Source: Gimesia benthica
Lineage (GTDB): Bacteria > Planctomycetota > Planctomycetia > Planctomycetales > Planctomycetaceae
Assembly (NCBI RefSeq): GCF_009720525.1
Contig: NZ_CP043930.1
Location: forward strand, 3,938,501-4,002,500
Reading direction: 5' to 3'
DNA length: 64,000 nucleotides
In this document: positions 1 to 9,334 of the stretch, piece after piece
How positions within the stretch are numbered: the first letter of the stretch is position 1
How the letters are laid out: every line of letters begins with the position of its first letter
Notes under the pieces: model-generated
Database searches by the model: none
Told to the model about the DNA's origin: nothing
What the model saw: the letters and a program-made list of their open reading frames with translations, nothing else
Position numbers and translations under genes: made by a program

Positions 1-3000
1 CTTGGCTGACTGGATGGACATCGCACCGCGGGCTTCACCCAGCGCCGGTTGGTCAAGCGGAATAATGGCGTAGTCCTGGCTCAGTGAGAACTGTCCCTGA
101 ATACTGGTGCTGTTGGCGATCATCGGCGCCACAAAACGCAGCGAGTTACGGGTCATTTCGGGAGTGAACTGAAAGCGGTCAATCACTTCCCCCTTACCAA
201 AGACAAGGGCCGCCGGTTTGACGTCCAGTCGAATGATGGGGGCCACCCGCAGTCGACCGCCGCTGACCTGCAGGTCGATGGGGGTAATATGAATCTGGCC
301 ATCTTTGATGCGGGCTTCGATGGTCGTCTTGCCACTGGTCAGGCCGCGAATGTTGGCCTGTTCCCAGCCGATACCCGCTTCGCCGGTCAGATCCTGGTAA
401 CGGGTCGTCGGTACGAACAGGGGCCGCGTGTTGGGATACAGTGGTCGGGGCTGAATATTGTCGAGGGCCACCGCTTCCACTTGTTCCGACTGCGGCGAGC
501 CGAGCGGGCCATTCAAGTTAAAGGGACGTGTCTCTCTCCCGACAATCTGCACATCGGGGCCAAGTTTGCTGCGCAACAGGGGAGTCAGATTTTCCCAGTC
601 GTAGGTCACTTCACCCGCCAGGCGGATGTTGCGGCTGGTACTCCAGTTGTCGATTTTGCCTTTCGCTGTCAGATCGAGCATCTCAGAGTGAATCAACATC
701 TGATTGACTGCGACAGTGTCTTCCTGCAGATTCTGACGGGTGTCCCCTTCGATGCGGATCTCCGGCTCCTGCCAGCTGATCACCCAGCCCGGGTTGCGCT
801 GGCTGGCAATCGGTTCTTTTGTGACCCGCGTATCGGGGCGACGGGGCGCTTCGATGGCGAAGTCCTTGATGGTCGTCCGCCAGTTCGCCATCCGGCCCTG
901 ATCATTGACGATCACGTTGGCCTGCCCCTGGATGTTTCCATAATATTTTTGTCCCGGCGGTTCTGCGGGATTCTGGAACCAGCTGGTCATCTGGTGCAGG
1001 TCGCCATTGAAGGCGAGTTTCCCGTCGAGCGAGGGAGTGCTGACTTCAGCGTGGGGCAGTTGTACTTCAATCCCTTCGCCATTGACGGCAACCGCCTCAC
1101 TCCGCCAGGCCAGTGTGGCGAGTTTCAATGTCTTGTGTTTGCCATCCCAGCTGCCGGCTGTTTTGAGTTCGGCCCGCGGCTCATCGATCCAGAGGGAAGG
1201 AGACGCGATATGCAGATTGGTCAGGTCGAGGGTTGTGTTTTCGTGTGCCACGTACTCGTCACCAATCGAGATTGCCGAGGAGAACTGTACATTGCCTCCC
1301 AGCTCCAGGTCCTGGCTCCCCAGGGGACGTACACGATCGGCCCAGGACGCGATTTTACCCCGTAACTGGACCTGGAACGGAAGCACCTGCTGTTTCTGAT
1401 CTGCTTCCGCCTGTCGTTCGATGGTTGTCGGTGCTTTGAGTTTCGCCTGGAAAGAATCTTCGCCGGCGAGCAGCGTGACGATAAAACGTTCGACGTGCAG
1501 CTGCTTCTCATCGGTTGTACCGGCGCCATCGATGGTGAGTTCGAGCTTGGGCTCGCTCCAGCCGCGGCGATCGGGGGCCGCCAGCTGCAGGTTTTGAAAT
1601 GTCAGGTAAGACTGAGTTTTCCAGTTCTCGTTCTCGATCTGAAAATCGACCTCCCCTTTAAGTTTCCCCTTGAGGGCCACAGCCTGCAGATCGACAAACT
1701 GCTCCAGGTGCTGTGAGAGCAAATCGAGGTCCGCTTCGAGCTGAATCTTGAGGTCCCGTGCATTACCGCTGCCGCTGAGCTTAAGGAAGTCCGAGGCACA
1801 GCGGAGCGATTCTATTTCGAACTGTTCCGCTTCGCGGCGGACCCGCATCAGCAGTTCGATCGGCTGCTGCCAGCGGATTTCGCGTCCCTGGTTCACGCCG
1901 GTCAGATCGGAAGTTTTCAGAGCAACGAGCCAGGTCTGGTCTGCTGCCTCTTCGGGTTTATGCGGATTATAGTTGGAGAGTTCGAAGTTGACGTTCCCCG
2001 ATGTGATTCGCATTCCCGGTTTCAGGTGCACGGTTTCCGGCAGCTGGCGGGCCGCCTCGGCCAGGTCGAGATCGCCGGTCAGCTTGAGGCGGGATGACAA
2101 CAGACCGGCCAGCCGTTCGCGGCGATCCTCGTGCTGCAGGTCCTTCAGATTGATTTTGCCCTGCAACGCCAGTTTCCCCAGCTGTGATTCTGTCTCGGCC
2201 TGTTTAAAGTAGAGCACGCCATCGGCGGCCATCAGGTCCAGGTTCCCTTTCGCATAGTCGGTCGAGATTTCGTCGTTACCGATCAGCTCAGGGGCGCTGA
2301 AGACGAAGGGGGCCGCTTCCCAGTTCCCTTTGACGGTGAACCGGGGGGCCTCTTTTGTGCCCGACCATTTGACTTCCATCTCGGAATTGGAAATGCCGTC
2401 AATGTAAGCGCCCGGGGAGAAGGCCTGCACCATCGGCGTTATTTGTTTGAGGTCGAAAAATCGTGATTTGAATTTGAGTGAACCGGAGCGGGAGGCATCG
2501 GGCTGGTCTGCATTGACCACACTGGCGGTAAAGGCGATTTCCGCAGGTTTGCTGCTGCCCGCATTCTCGGCTAGTTTCTCCTGCCAGTTTCCTTCCACGA
2601 GTACCGGTTCGGTTCGCGGACCGGGACGGGTCACCGTAATGTTCATGCCGGCCAGGTAGGGAGTTTCCTCCTCTTTTGCCTGCTGGTCTGTGTTGACGAC
2701 AAACAGATTCAAATCGGTCAGGTTCAGTTTCAGCGATTGACGCAGACCCGTTTTCGGCGGTTCCTCTTTACCCGGTTCCCCTTCCGGATGTTCCTCAGTC
2801 CCTTTATTGATGACTGCCGTGATGAAGTCCCGGTTGGCGATTCCCTGGCTGTTGACGTAAGTAAAGGAATCCACGCCGGTCACGTTCACGTCGCCGACCT
2901 GCTTGCGGTCCTTCGCCAGTTCCCAGAGCGTTTTCTGAGTCTGGATCTGTTTGATGCGGACGACGGGGCGTCCTTCAAAGTCTTCCAGCACGATATTCTG

Positions 3001-3255
3001 AAAGGAGACCGGCTGCCCCCAGCCAAGTGTGACGTCACCCGTTTTGATATCCGCGGGATAGCGTTTGAGAACGAGGGGCAGAATCGAATCTTTGAGCGCG
3101 GTACGCGAGATGATCTGTGGTGCAAACCAGGTGAGAATACCGACGATGACCAGCAGAATCAGAAAGGTGCGTCCGAAGGAGCGTTTCTTTTGTTCCGGTG
3201 GAGTATCGGCACTGTTTTTTGTTGCGGCGGTCTGTTTTTTATCTGACTGGGACAT
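1..3255 (-). CDS. AsmA-like large membrane-anchored protein, partial (C-terminus beyond window)
   Basis: An uninterrupted minus-strand frame runs from an ATG at 3253-3255 to base 1, giving 1085 codons with no stop, so the C-terminus lies outside the window. The N-terminus is Lys-rich and is followed by one hydrophobic segment at about residues 28-46 (core FLILLVIVGILTW). The rest is a long, beta-rich, repetitive sequence of the kind seen in AsmA/TamB-like proteins of Gram-negative envelopes, which are anchored in the inner membrane and project into the periplasm, probably as lipid-transfer bridges. The family assignment rests on architecture and general similarity rather than one signature motif. 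All plus-strand frames over this stretch are shadows. Confidence 0.75.
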   Translation of the reverse strand, partial: MSQSDKKQTAATKNSADTPPEQKKRSFGRTFLILLVIVGILTWFAPQIISRTALKDSILPLVLKRYPADIKTGDVTLGWGQPVSFQNIVLEDFEGRPVVRIKQIQTQKTLWELAKDRKQVGDVNVTGVDSFTYVNSQGIANRDFITAVINKGTEEHPEGEPGKEEPPKTGLRQSLKLNLTDLNLFVVNTDQQAKEEETPYLAGMNITVTRPGPRTEPVLVEGNWQEKLAENAGSSKPAEIAFTASVVNADQPDASRSGSLKFKSRFFDLKQITPMVQAFSPGAYIDGISNSEMEVKWSGTKEAPRFTVKGNWEAAPFVFSAPELIGNDEISTDYAKGNLDLMAADGVLYFKQAETESQLGKLALQGKINLKDLQHEDRRERLAGLLSSRLKLTGDLDLAEAARQLPETVHLKPGMRITSGNVNFELSNYNPHKPEEAADQTWLVALKTSDLTGVNQGREIRWQQPIELLMRVRREAEQFEIESLRCASDFLKLSGSGNARDLKIQLEADLDLLSQHLEQFVDLQAVALKGKLKGEVDFQIENENWKTQSYLTFQNLQLAAPDRRGWSEPKLELTIDGAGTTDEKQLHVERFIVTLLAGEDSFQAKLKAPTTIERQAEADQKQQVLPFQVQLRGKIASWADRVRPLGSQDLELGGNVQFSSAISIGDEYVAHENTTLDLTNLHIASPSLWIDEPRAELKTAGSWDGKHKTLKLATLAWRSEAVAVNGEGIEVQLPHAEVSTPSLDGKLAFNGDLHQMTSWFQNPAEPPGQKYYGNIQGQANVIVNDQGRMANWRTTIKDFAIEAPRRPDTRVTKEPIASQRNPGWVISWQEPEIRIEGDTRQNLQEDTVAVNQMLIHSEMLDLTAKGKIDNWSTSRNIRLAGEVTYDWENLTPLLRSKLGPDVQIVGRETRPFNLNGPLGSPQSEQVEAVALDNIQPRPLYPNTRPLFVPTTRYQDLTGEAGIGWEQANIRGLTSGKTTIEARIKDGQIHITPIDLQVSGGRLRVAPIIRLDVKPAALVFGKGEVIDRFQFTPEMTRNSLRFVAPMIANSTSIQGQFSLSQDYAIIPLDQPALGEARGAMSIQSAK

Positions 3256-3550
3256 TGTCCGATCCTGTGATTAATTCCGTTGTGCAGGTGCCCCCGGGGA
3301 CGGGGGTTGACCTTCTCATCCGTGCCTGAAGTCCGGTAGCCCTTAGTAACTACTATAGGGGTCTGTTCAGCGGGCGACAATGTGTGTTCAGAGAAGAATC
3401 CTGGCGGAGACGCCTGAAAAGGCTGAAAAAACAGCTGATTTCCTGCCTCCGGTTTTGGCAGAGAGTGTTCATCCTCGCTGAGACTGCCTATGATAGTAAG
3501 TGCCTGGCGCATTGTGAATTACCCGAACCCGTCAAGAGAAGCGAAAGATA

Positions 3551-4156
3551 ATGGACACCTTAAAGGCAATAGAGGAAAGACGTTCTGTCAAAGCATACGA
3601 TCCCGAACATCGCATGACCGATGAGGAAATCGAAAAGCTCCTCTCCTATACCATGCTTTCCCCGACCGCCTTCAATATTCAGCACTGGCGGTTTCTCGTG
3701 GTCAAAGACCCGGAACTGAGACAGAAGCTGCGGGACGCTTCCTGGAACCAGTCGCAGGTGACCGATGCGTCGTTGCTGGTCGTGATCTGTGCGGATATGA
3801 AGGCCTGGGAAAAAGAGCCGGACCGCTACTGGAAAAACGCCCCCGAACCGGTGCAGAAAGCACTGGTGCCGATGATTCTAAACTATTACAAGGACAACAT
3901 CGAAGCCGAGCGGGACGAAGCCATGCGCTCCTGCGGAATGGCCGCCCAGACGATGATGCTGGTCGCCAAGGAGATGGGTTACGACACCTGTCCGATGGAC
4001 GGTTTCGACTTTGATAAAGTGGCTGAACTGATCAATCTTCCCGAGGACCACCTGATCTCAATGTTCGTGGTTGTGGGGAAGGCTCTGCGACCCGCCAATG
4101 AACGAGCTGGGCAGCTAACATTAGACGAGGTCGTAATTTACGATCGATTTGCATAA
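3551..4156 (+). CDS. Nitroreductase family protein
   Basis: This 201-residue protein begins IEERRSVKAYDPEHRM, the usual N-terminal signature of FMN-dependent nitroreductases (R-S-x-R/K). It continues with LLSYTMLSPTAFNIQHWRF, the typical segment that contacts FMN and the dimer interface. The C-terminal half has CGMAAQTMMLVAKEMGYDTCPMDGFD, the usual helix-plus-loop region of the family. Length is normal. Family members reduce nitroaromatics, quinones or flavins with NAD(P)H in the cytoplasm; the substrate cannot be told here. It stands alone, upstream of a co-directional transporter 93 bases away. Confidence 0.88.
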   Translation: MDTLKAIEERRSVKAYDPEHRMTDEEIEKLLSYTMLSPTAFNIQHWRFLVVKDPELRQKLRDASWNQSQVTDASLLVVICADMKAWEKEPDRYWKNAPEPVQKALVPMILNYYKDNIEAERDEAMRSCGMAAQTMMLVAKEMGYDTCPMDGFDFDKVAELINLPEDHLISMFVVVGKALRPANERAGQLTLDEVVIYDRFA

Positions 4157-4249
4157 TTGCAACCGGTAAGACCTTAATTTGAGGATCAGGTTTGTTAAGA
4201 TACGGCCTGATGAATTTCTTTCGGTTATTTAGAAAATACGGTGACTCCC

Positions 4250-5533
4250 ATGAGCGAACAGCCTCCATCGAATCTGATCAAGCGCATTCTCGGCAGCCTG
4301 GGCCCGGCGATTATTACCGCCTCGGTGGTACTGGGGCCGGGCAGTATTCTGTCGGCTTCCAAGATCGGTCATACATACGCCTATCAGATGAACTGGGTGC
4401 TGGTGATTGCGGTCATCATGATGATTGCGATGACCGCGCTGTCGGCGCGACTGGGGATTCAACTGGACGGAACGATCTGTGATGAGCTGGCGAAGCGGGC
4501 GGGACGCCCGGTGGCCGCTGCAACGGGGATCATTCTGTTTCTGATCGCCGCCTGTTTTCAGTTCAGCAATAACCTGGGAGTACTCGCCGCGGTCGAACCC
4601 TTTATGGGTTCGAGCAACGCTGACATCCTGATCATTATCGCCATGAATATCTTCATCATTCTGGCACTGTATGGTTTCAAGCATCTGTATGCGATGATCG
4701 AAAACCTGATGAAGCTCCTGGTGGGGATCATGATCATCGCCTTCGCGATTAACCTGCTGATGGCGAAGCCCGACTGGGGTGCAGCGATCGCCGGGTTCAT
4801 TCCTTCCCTGCCCGAATTCGATACAAGCAAAGTGAAATTCAGCGAAGTCATGACGCCTGTCGTGGCGCTGTATGCAACCACGTTCTCCGTAGCCGGAGCC
4901 TTCTATCAGTCGTACCTGGTGCGGCAGAAAGGCTGGACCCGTTATAACCTCAAACAGGGATTGATCGACTCGACTGTCGGGATCTGTGTGCTGGGACTGA
5001 TCACGATGATGGTGCTGATCACCGCCGCCAAGGTGCTGTATCAGAATCCCGATGTGAAAACACTGGGGTCCGTCGCGGATGTCGCCAAGAGTCTGGAACC
5101 CGGGTTCGGAACTTTCGGCGTGATCATTTTCTCGCTGGGGATTTTCGCCGGTGCTTTCAGTTCCTTCCTGGTGAACGCGATGATCGGCGGTTCGGTCCTG
5201 TCGGATGGCCTGGGCAAAGGTGGCTACATCGATGAGAAGTGGCCCAAGCTGTGTACCGTCGGTGCGTTGATGATGGGGATGGTCGTCGCCATTTACACCA
5301 AGACCATGGGACAGAGTCCCGTGGGGCTGATTATCTTCGCCCAGTCGCTGACCGTGCTGGGCATTCCGATGCTGGCGATCGCCATGCTCTGGCTGGCGAC
5401 CCGTTCCGACATGACGGGCGAAAACGCGATTCCCTTCTGGATGAAGTTCCTGGGCTTTATCGGCCTGATCACTTCGCTCCTGCTTGCAGGACGCACCGCC
5501 TACAGTCTGTATGAGAAAATGTTCGGCGGTTAA
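4250..5533 (+). CDS. Divergent Nramp-like metal ion transporter
   Basis: A 427-residue integral membrane protein with about eleven hydrophobic segments. The N-terminal pattern LGPAIITASVVLGPGSI matches transmembrane segment 1 of the Nramp family, but the metal-binding D-P-G-N motif reads G-P-G-S (residues 29-32). Segment 6, where Nramps carry M-P-H, reads V-A-G-A-F-Y-Q. Both canonical metal-ligand positions are therefore changed, so the substrate may not be Mn/Fe. A GTG at 4241 is in frame; the ATG at 4250 is preferred because homologous N-termini start close to the first helix. The neighbouring GH gene is convergent with a 26-base gap. Confidence 0.8.
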   Translation: MSEQPPSNLIKRILGSLGPAIITASVVLGPGSILSASKIGHTYAYQMNWVLVIAVIMMIAMTALSARLGIQLDGTICDELAKRAGRPVAAATGIILFLIAACFQFSNNLGVLAAVEPFMGSSNADILIIIAMNIFIILALYGFKHLYAMIENLMKLLVGIMIIAFAINLLMAKPDWGAAIAGFIPSLPEFDTSKVKFSEVMTPVVALYATTFSVAGAFYQSYLVRQKGWTRYNLKQGLIDSTVGICVLGLITMMVLITAAKVLYQNPDVKTLGSVADVAKSLEPGFGTFGVIIFSLGIFAGAFSSFLVNAMIGGSVLSDGLGKGGYIDEKWPKLCTVGALMMGMVVAIYTKTMGQSPVGLIIFAQSLTVLGIPMLAIAMLWLATRSDMTGENAIPFWMKFLGFIGLITSLLLAGRTAYSLYEKMFGG

Positions 5534-5559
5534 CGGAAACATCGTGTAAAGCTGATTGC

Positions 5560-7185
5560 TTACTGCAAAAGCATTCCCGGTTCTTCACCGTTGGTTCTCC
5601 AGCCGGTGGTCAGGTGATCGTCGGTCTGGGTAGGTGATTTGATGTGATGCACTTCGAGATCGGAGACGTGCAATGACGCTGTTTCCACGTAGAAGCCCAG
5701 CATGCCGCTGCTGAAGTTTGCATCGGCCAGGGAGAGGATCACGTTCCCATTGATACTGAGTTCGTGGTAACTGCCGAACGAGATCATCTGCACTTCGACA
5801 TCCTGCGGTTCACTGGCCCGCCAGAAACCGTCCTGCAGCGATTCGAACTGCATCATGTGCTCTCCCGATCTGAGCGGTCCCGTTTTCCAGGCGCGGAACT
5901 GGCCGATCCCTTTCATCAGGTCCAGTGAGAGGTAATAACCGTCGTGCGTTTCGGGATCGATCCGGCACAGCAGTCCGCATTTGCCGGCCCCCTTCATCGT
6001 CAGACGACACCGCATGCGAAAGCAGTTGATTTCCTCGTCGAACACAAATCCCTGGAAGCCGGCCTGGCTGATCAGCTCGAGGGAATCGTCGAGCATGCAG
6101 AAGTAGGATTGCTCGCGGGCTCCCTTCAACGTGTGCAGGCAGCGGGAATCGAGGGTATCGACAATGCGTTCGATGATGCCTTCGTAGGTCTGGACTTTTA
6201 ACTGTCCGTTACTCCGGCGTATAAGTCGCTTGGGCGGGGGCAGGATGTTGTTCGTCATCCGGTCGTGAGGATCGCGGACATAAAAGTTCCAGAGCAGGAG
6301 CCCCTTGTCGTCCCGACAGATGCGGCCGGCGTAGTTCCCCTTGGCGAGCAGCACGTTGTCGTAATAGTTGCGCCAGGGTTGCTCCGGATCCGTGGTGTGC
6401 CAGTAGCGGATCTTGGCGTCTTCCCGCAGACTGCCGACGAGGTAGTAGTCGCCGTCGATGCGGAACAGATTGGGAACTTCGATGTCGTCATACATCATCG
6501 GCGCGTGCAGCGGCGGCAGTGCGCGGAAATGGTTGGGCTTATATTCTTCCATCAGACCGACACAGCCCCTGCGGACCAGCGGGCCTTCGTTGGTGCGTGC
6601 CGCCATCAACAGCCAGCCGCGGTCTTCCTCGTGAAAATAGAAGGGATCGCGGAAGCTGACCCAGTTGCGTTCTTCGTCTACCGAGGCTTCGTAGTATTCG
6701 GCATCCGGCTCCAGCGGAAAGCTGCTGTTGAGATCCTGCTTCGACTTTATATTGTTGGAAACCGAACAGACCAGCTTCGCTCGCGTCTGCTTGACGATTT
6801 CCGGATCGTCGTGGCCGCGCTGATCTTCCCAGTGTACGTCCGCCTTTCGCCAGTGGAACAGGTCTTCGCTGTGTGCGAGTCCGATGCGTTGTTTTTTTCC
6901 CTGGTCGCGGCGGGAGACGCCGGTATAAAACATCCGCCAGTGCCCTGGCTGATGCGGATCGGGCGTGACGTGCATCGTCCAGAGCATCAGGTCGTCCCAG
7001 CCTCCGGGATCGCCGATGAACAGTGCGTTATCGACGCGACGCCAGTTGAGTCCGTTATCGCTGATCGCATGCGCGATGAAGTCGTGGTTAGGCAGCACGA
7101 GGTGAAACAGATGATAGAGGCCTTCATGGTAGACGACATCGACGTCGCCGATACTTTTGCGGCTCCAGGCGGATTCAGAAAACAT
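5560..7185 (-). CDS. GH32/GH43-like five-bladed beta-propeller glycosidase with C-terminal LamG-like domain
   Basis: A 541-residue protein. The N-terminal ~330 residues contain a propeller pattern of the GH32/GH43/GH68 superfamily: GDVDVVYHEGLYHLFH (possible acidic nucleophile in the first blade), WTMHVTPDP, RIGLAHSEDLFHW, the FRDPF element matching the RDP motif, and DDIEVPNLFRIDGDYYL, which supplies the acid/base-type Glu. The remaining ~200 residues look like a beta-sandwich (YYLSLDL, ELSINGNVILSLAD), as in GH32 C-terminal domains. No signal peptide is visible, suggesting an intracellular enzyme. The substrate is unknown. The ATG at 7183-7185 fits the beginning of the propeller. Confidence 0.75.
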   Translation of the reverse strand: MFSESAWSRKSIGDVDVVYHEGLYHLFHLVLPNHDFIAHAISDNGLNWRRVDNALFIGDPGGWDDLMLWTMHVTPDPHQPGHWRMFYTGVSRRDQGKKQRIGLAHSEDLFHWRKADVHWEDQRGHDDPEIVKQTRAKLVCSVSNNIKSKQDLNSSFPLEPDAEYYEASVDEERNWVSFRDPFYFHEEDRGWLLMAARTNEGPLVRRGCVGLMEEYKPNHFRALPPLHAPMMYDDIEVPNLFRIDGDYYLVGSLREDAKIRYWHTTDPEQPWRNYYDNVLLAKGNYAGRICRDDKGLLLWNFYVRDPHDRMTNNILPPPKRLIRRSNGQLKVQTYEGIIERIVDTLDSRCLHTLKGAREQSYFCMLDDSLELISQAGFQGFVFDEEINCFRMRCRLTMKGAGKCGLLCRIDPETHDGYYLSLDLMKGIGQFRAWKTGPLRSGEHMMQFESLQDGFWRASEPQDVEVQMISFGSYHELSINGNVILSLADANFSSGMLGFYVETASLHVSDLEVHHIKSPTQTDDHLTTGWRTNGEEPGMLLQ

Positions 7186-7342
7186 AGCAGGTCTTTACAT
7201 CGGGTGACGGGTGCGCAAGGCAGCCTGAGATGGGAATGTGATCATTCAGTCTGCTCTATCTTACTCGCTGTCGACGCGCAGGATCAAGCAGGTGTTCCTG
7301 ATTGAGACCTGGTTCACTGCACCGAAAAACGGAACATCTGTT

Positions 7343-8602
7343 TTAAATCGAAACGTGTTCCAGCTCGTGCAGTGAGGCATTCGCTTCGGGATGCCGATAC
7401 GGTTCATAATGCATGATTTGCACATTAAACGGATCGGGCACATGATACAGCACGCCGCGCCAGTCGATGGTGCGGGTCCGCATGGCTGCCAGTAACGCAG
7501 CCGCGAAAATGTAGACCGTGATTCCCAGGTAGCCCAGCGTGCGCAGCGGTTGACGCTGAAAATGTTCGCCGCGAGCTTTGACCGTCTTGTGAACCAGCAG
7601 ACTGATGCGGAAGATCGCCACTGCGACACAGCCATTCGCGAAGAGCAATACTCCCGCGGAGCTCGCTGCTGCCGTCAGATCACCCTGCAGCATAAAGAGC
7701 ACACTGAGAACCAGCAACGCGGTCTGCGCGACAGCCGTCATCAATCCCAGGCCGGCGACGAGCCACCAGTGCGGATGATAATAGCGGGCATTCACCAGCT
7801 GGCGGGTCATGTAGCGGAAACAGGAATCAAAGGAGATCGATTCCCGGTTGACCATCGTCGTGGCAGGCACGAAAGCCACTCTGCGGCCCAGTTGATCTGC
7901 GATGACTTTCAGTCCTGTGTCATCCCAGAGCATGCGGGAGAAGGAATTCGTCAATTGCGGATGAGTGAAGATCTCCCGGCTGAGCGCGATTGAACCTCCC
8001 CAGGGAATGTCCAGAGCCACCATCTGCATCATGGCTGCGGTGTTCCAGGCATGGCGGACCATGGTTCCCGGGTTGGCATGCCGCGGCGCATACCAGCGGA
8101 TGCCCGAAGCGACTCCGACTTCGGGATCCTGCAGAGGAGAGACCAGTTCGCGGAGCCAGCTGCGATGAGGAATGACATCCGCGTCGAGCCAGGCAAGGAC
8201 TTCGACGTCGTGATCCACTTCCCGGATGGCCTGTACCAGCGAGGCGTTCTTCAGGCCGCAGCCCCCATTGGAAACTTCGCGGATGCTGACGTCGCAATGC
8301 GGATGCTCGTGTTCTGCCAGGTATTGGGTCACAAAAGCGAAAGCAGGATCATCAATGTGATCCACGACGATTTTCACCTGGTACGCAGGGTAATCCTGGT
8401 TCAGCAAACCATGCAGGCAGTCGGCCAGAAACGGATCATTGCCCCGCAGAGACAAGACGACCGCAGCCGACGGTGTGTAACTGGAATTAGATTTCTGAGC
8501 GAGGTGTGCCTGGTACAGGCGAGCGACCCGCTGGCCCCAGTAAAGATTGAGCAGGGCAAAGCAAAGCAGACAGAAAACACTGATAGTCGCCAGTTCCAAC
8601 AT
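7343..8602 (-). CDS. Family 2 glycosyltransferase, membrane-bound
   Basis: A 419-residue protein. A hydrophobic N-terminal anchor (residues 3-20) precedes a GT-A domain: SAAVVLSLRGNDPFLADCLHGLL, then the DxD-like LAWLDADVIP, GGSIALSREIF, and the acceptor-side WDDTGLKVIADQLG. A ceramide-glucosyltransferase-like R-Q-L-V-N-A-R-Y-Y follows (compare Q/RxxRW). The C-terminal third holds three or more transmembrane segments. This organisation resembles HpnI/ceramide glucosyltransferase-like GT2 enzymes that transfer sugars to lipid acceptors on the cytoplasmic side of the membrane. A GGGAG ribosome-binding site lies upstream of the ATG. Acceptor and donor are not deducible. Confidence 0.82.
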   Translation of the reverse strand: MLELATISVFCLLCFALLNLYWGQRVARLYQAHLAQKSNSSYTPSAAVVLSLRGNDPFLADCLHGLLNQDYPAYQVKIVVDHIDDPAFAFVTQYLAEHEHPHCDVSIREVSNGGCGLKNASLVQAIREVDHDVEVLAWLDADVIPHRSWLRELVSPLQDPEVGVASGIRWYAPRHANPGTMVRHAWNTAAMMQMVALDIPWGGSIALSREIFTHPQLTNSFSRMLWDDTGLKVIADQLGRRVAFVPATTMVNRESISFDSCFRYMTRQLVNARYYHPHWWLVAGLGLMTAVAQTALLVLSVLFMLQGDLTAAASSAGVLLFANGCVAVAIFRISLLVHKTVKARGEHFQRQPLRTLGYLGITVYIFAAALLAAMRTRTIDWRGVLYHVPDPFNVQIMHYEPYRHPEANASLHELEHVSI

Positions 8603-8865
8603 GAGATTCGCTCCCGGATTAAGGAAAATGCTCCGTCAATCCGCCGAATCGCATACCTCCTGCCTGGGCGGCAAATATCTTCTATATTGTCTATCCTACT
8701 GAAATTGCCTGCTTGATCAACAAAATTCTGAAAATCGAGTTGGGCAGGGAGAGAAAGGAGCCCCCGATTCCCATTGGAACGGTCGTGCCGGGGAGACGGC
8801 TGGGAAGCGGACCTGCTTAGCCGGTTTCGGAACATCAGATGGCTATTAAATATACAGCCACAACA

Positions 8866-9255
8866 TCAGTCTGCCTGCGACTCGGCCGGTTCTGCCTGGG
8901 GTGCGTCAGTCTGACTGTCCACGACAGGCTGTCGCACTTCACCGGCGACACTGACGGTTCCATGATCGACGATGACTTCCTGTCCGGGTTCCAGCATCCC
9001 ATACGATTTGCCGTTCACCGAGAGCGCTTCGTTTTCGATGCGGACCTTCACGTCGCCGCACGTAAATTCGTATGTCGCTTCATCCCCGAACGTGGCTTCC
9101 GTCGTGGTGGTCATCGTATCTCCCGGGCGGATGATGACATGATGCGAGCCCAGGTCTTCCTCCCGTTCCGCGTTAACGCTGAAGTTCACGGTACAGCCAG
9201 CGCTGGAAACCAGCAGGCACAGACAGACAATCAATAAATGACGGTGAAGCTTCAT
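8866..9255 (-). CDS. Putative lipoprotein of unknown function
   Basis: A 129-residue protein with a classic short signal peptide (MKLHRH, then a Leu/Val-rich core) ending in SSAGC, a relaxed lipobox with Cys at about residue 21. The mature part is small and beta-rich, including SVNGKSYGMLEPGQEVIVDHG, and ends in an acidic/Gln-rich tail. No family was recognised. It lies between the glycosyltransferase and a larger unknown protein on the same strand but is not tightly linked to either. It is likely to sit in the cell envelope. Confidence 0.65.
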   Translation of the reverse strand: MKLHRHLLIVCLCLLVSSAGCTVNFSVNAEREEDLGSHHVIIRPGDTMTTTTEATFGDEATYEFTCGDVKVRIENEALSVNGKSYGMLEPGQEVIVDHGTVSVAGEVRQPVVDSQTDAPQAEPAESQAD

Positions 9256-9334
9256 GGGCGGGTCCGCGATGTTTCAGGGGGGAGTTAAAGTCTGATTCAG
9301 ATTAGCAGAATGGCACTAGCGAAGCAAAACGATT

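Noticed and set aside
4229-5542. A 437-codon minus-strand frame
   Set aside because: Antisense to the Nramp-like gene; rich in His, Arg and Gln and without any domain.
6265-7305. A 346-codon plus-strand frame
   Set aside because: Antisense shadow of the beta-propeller glycosidase gene.
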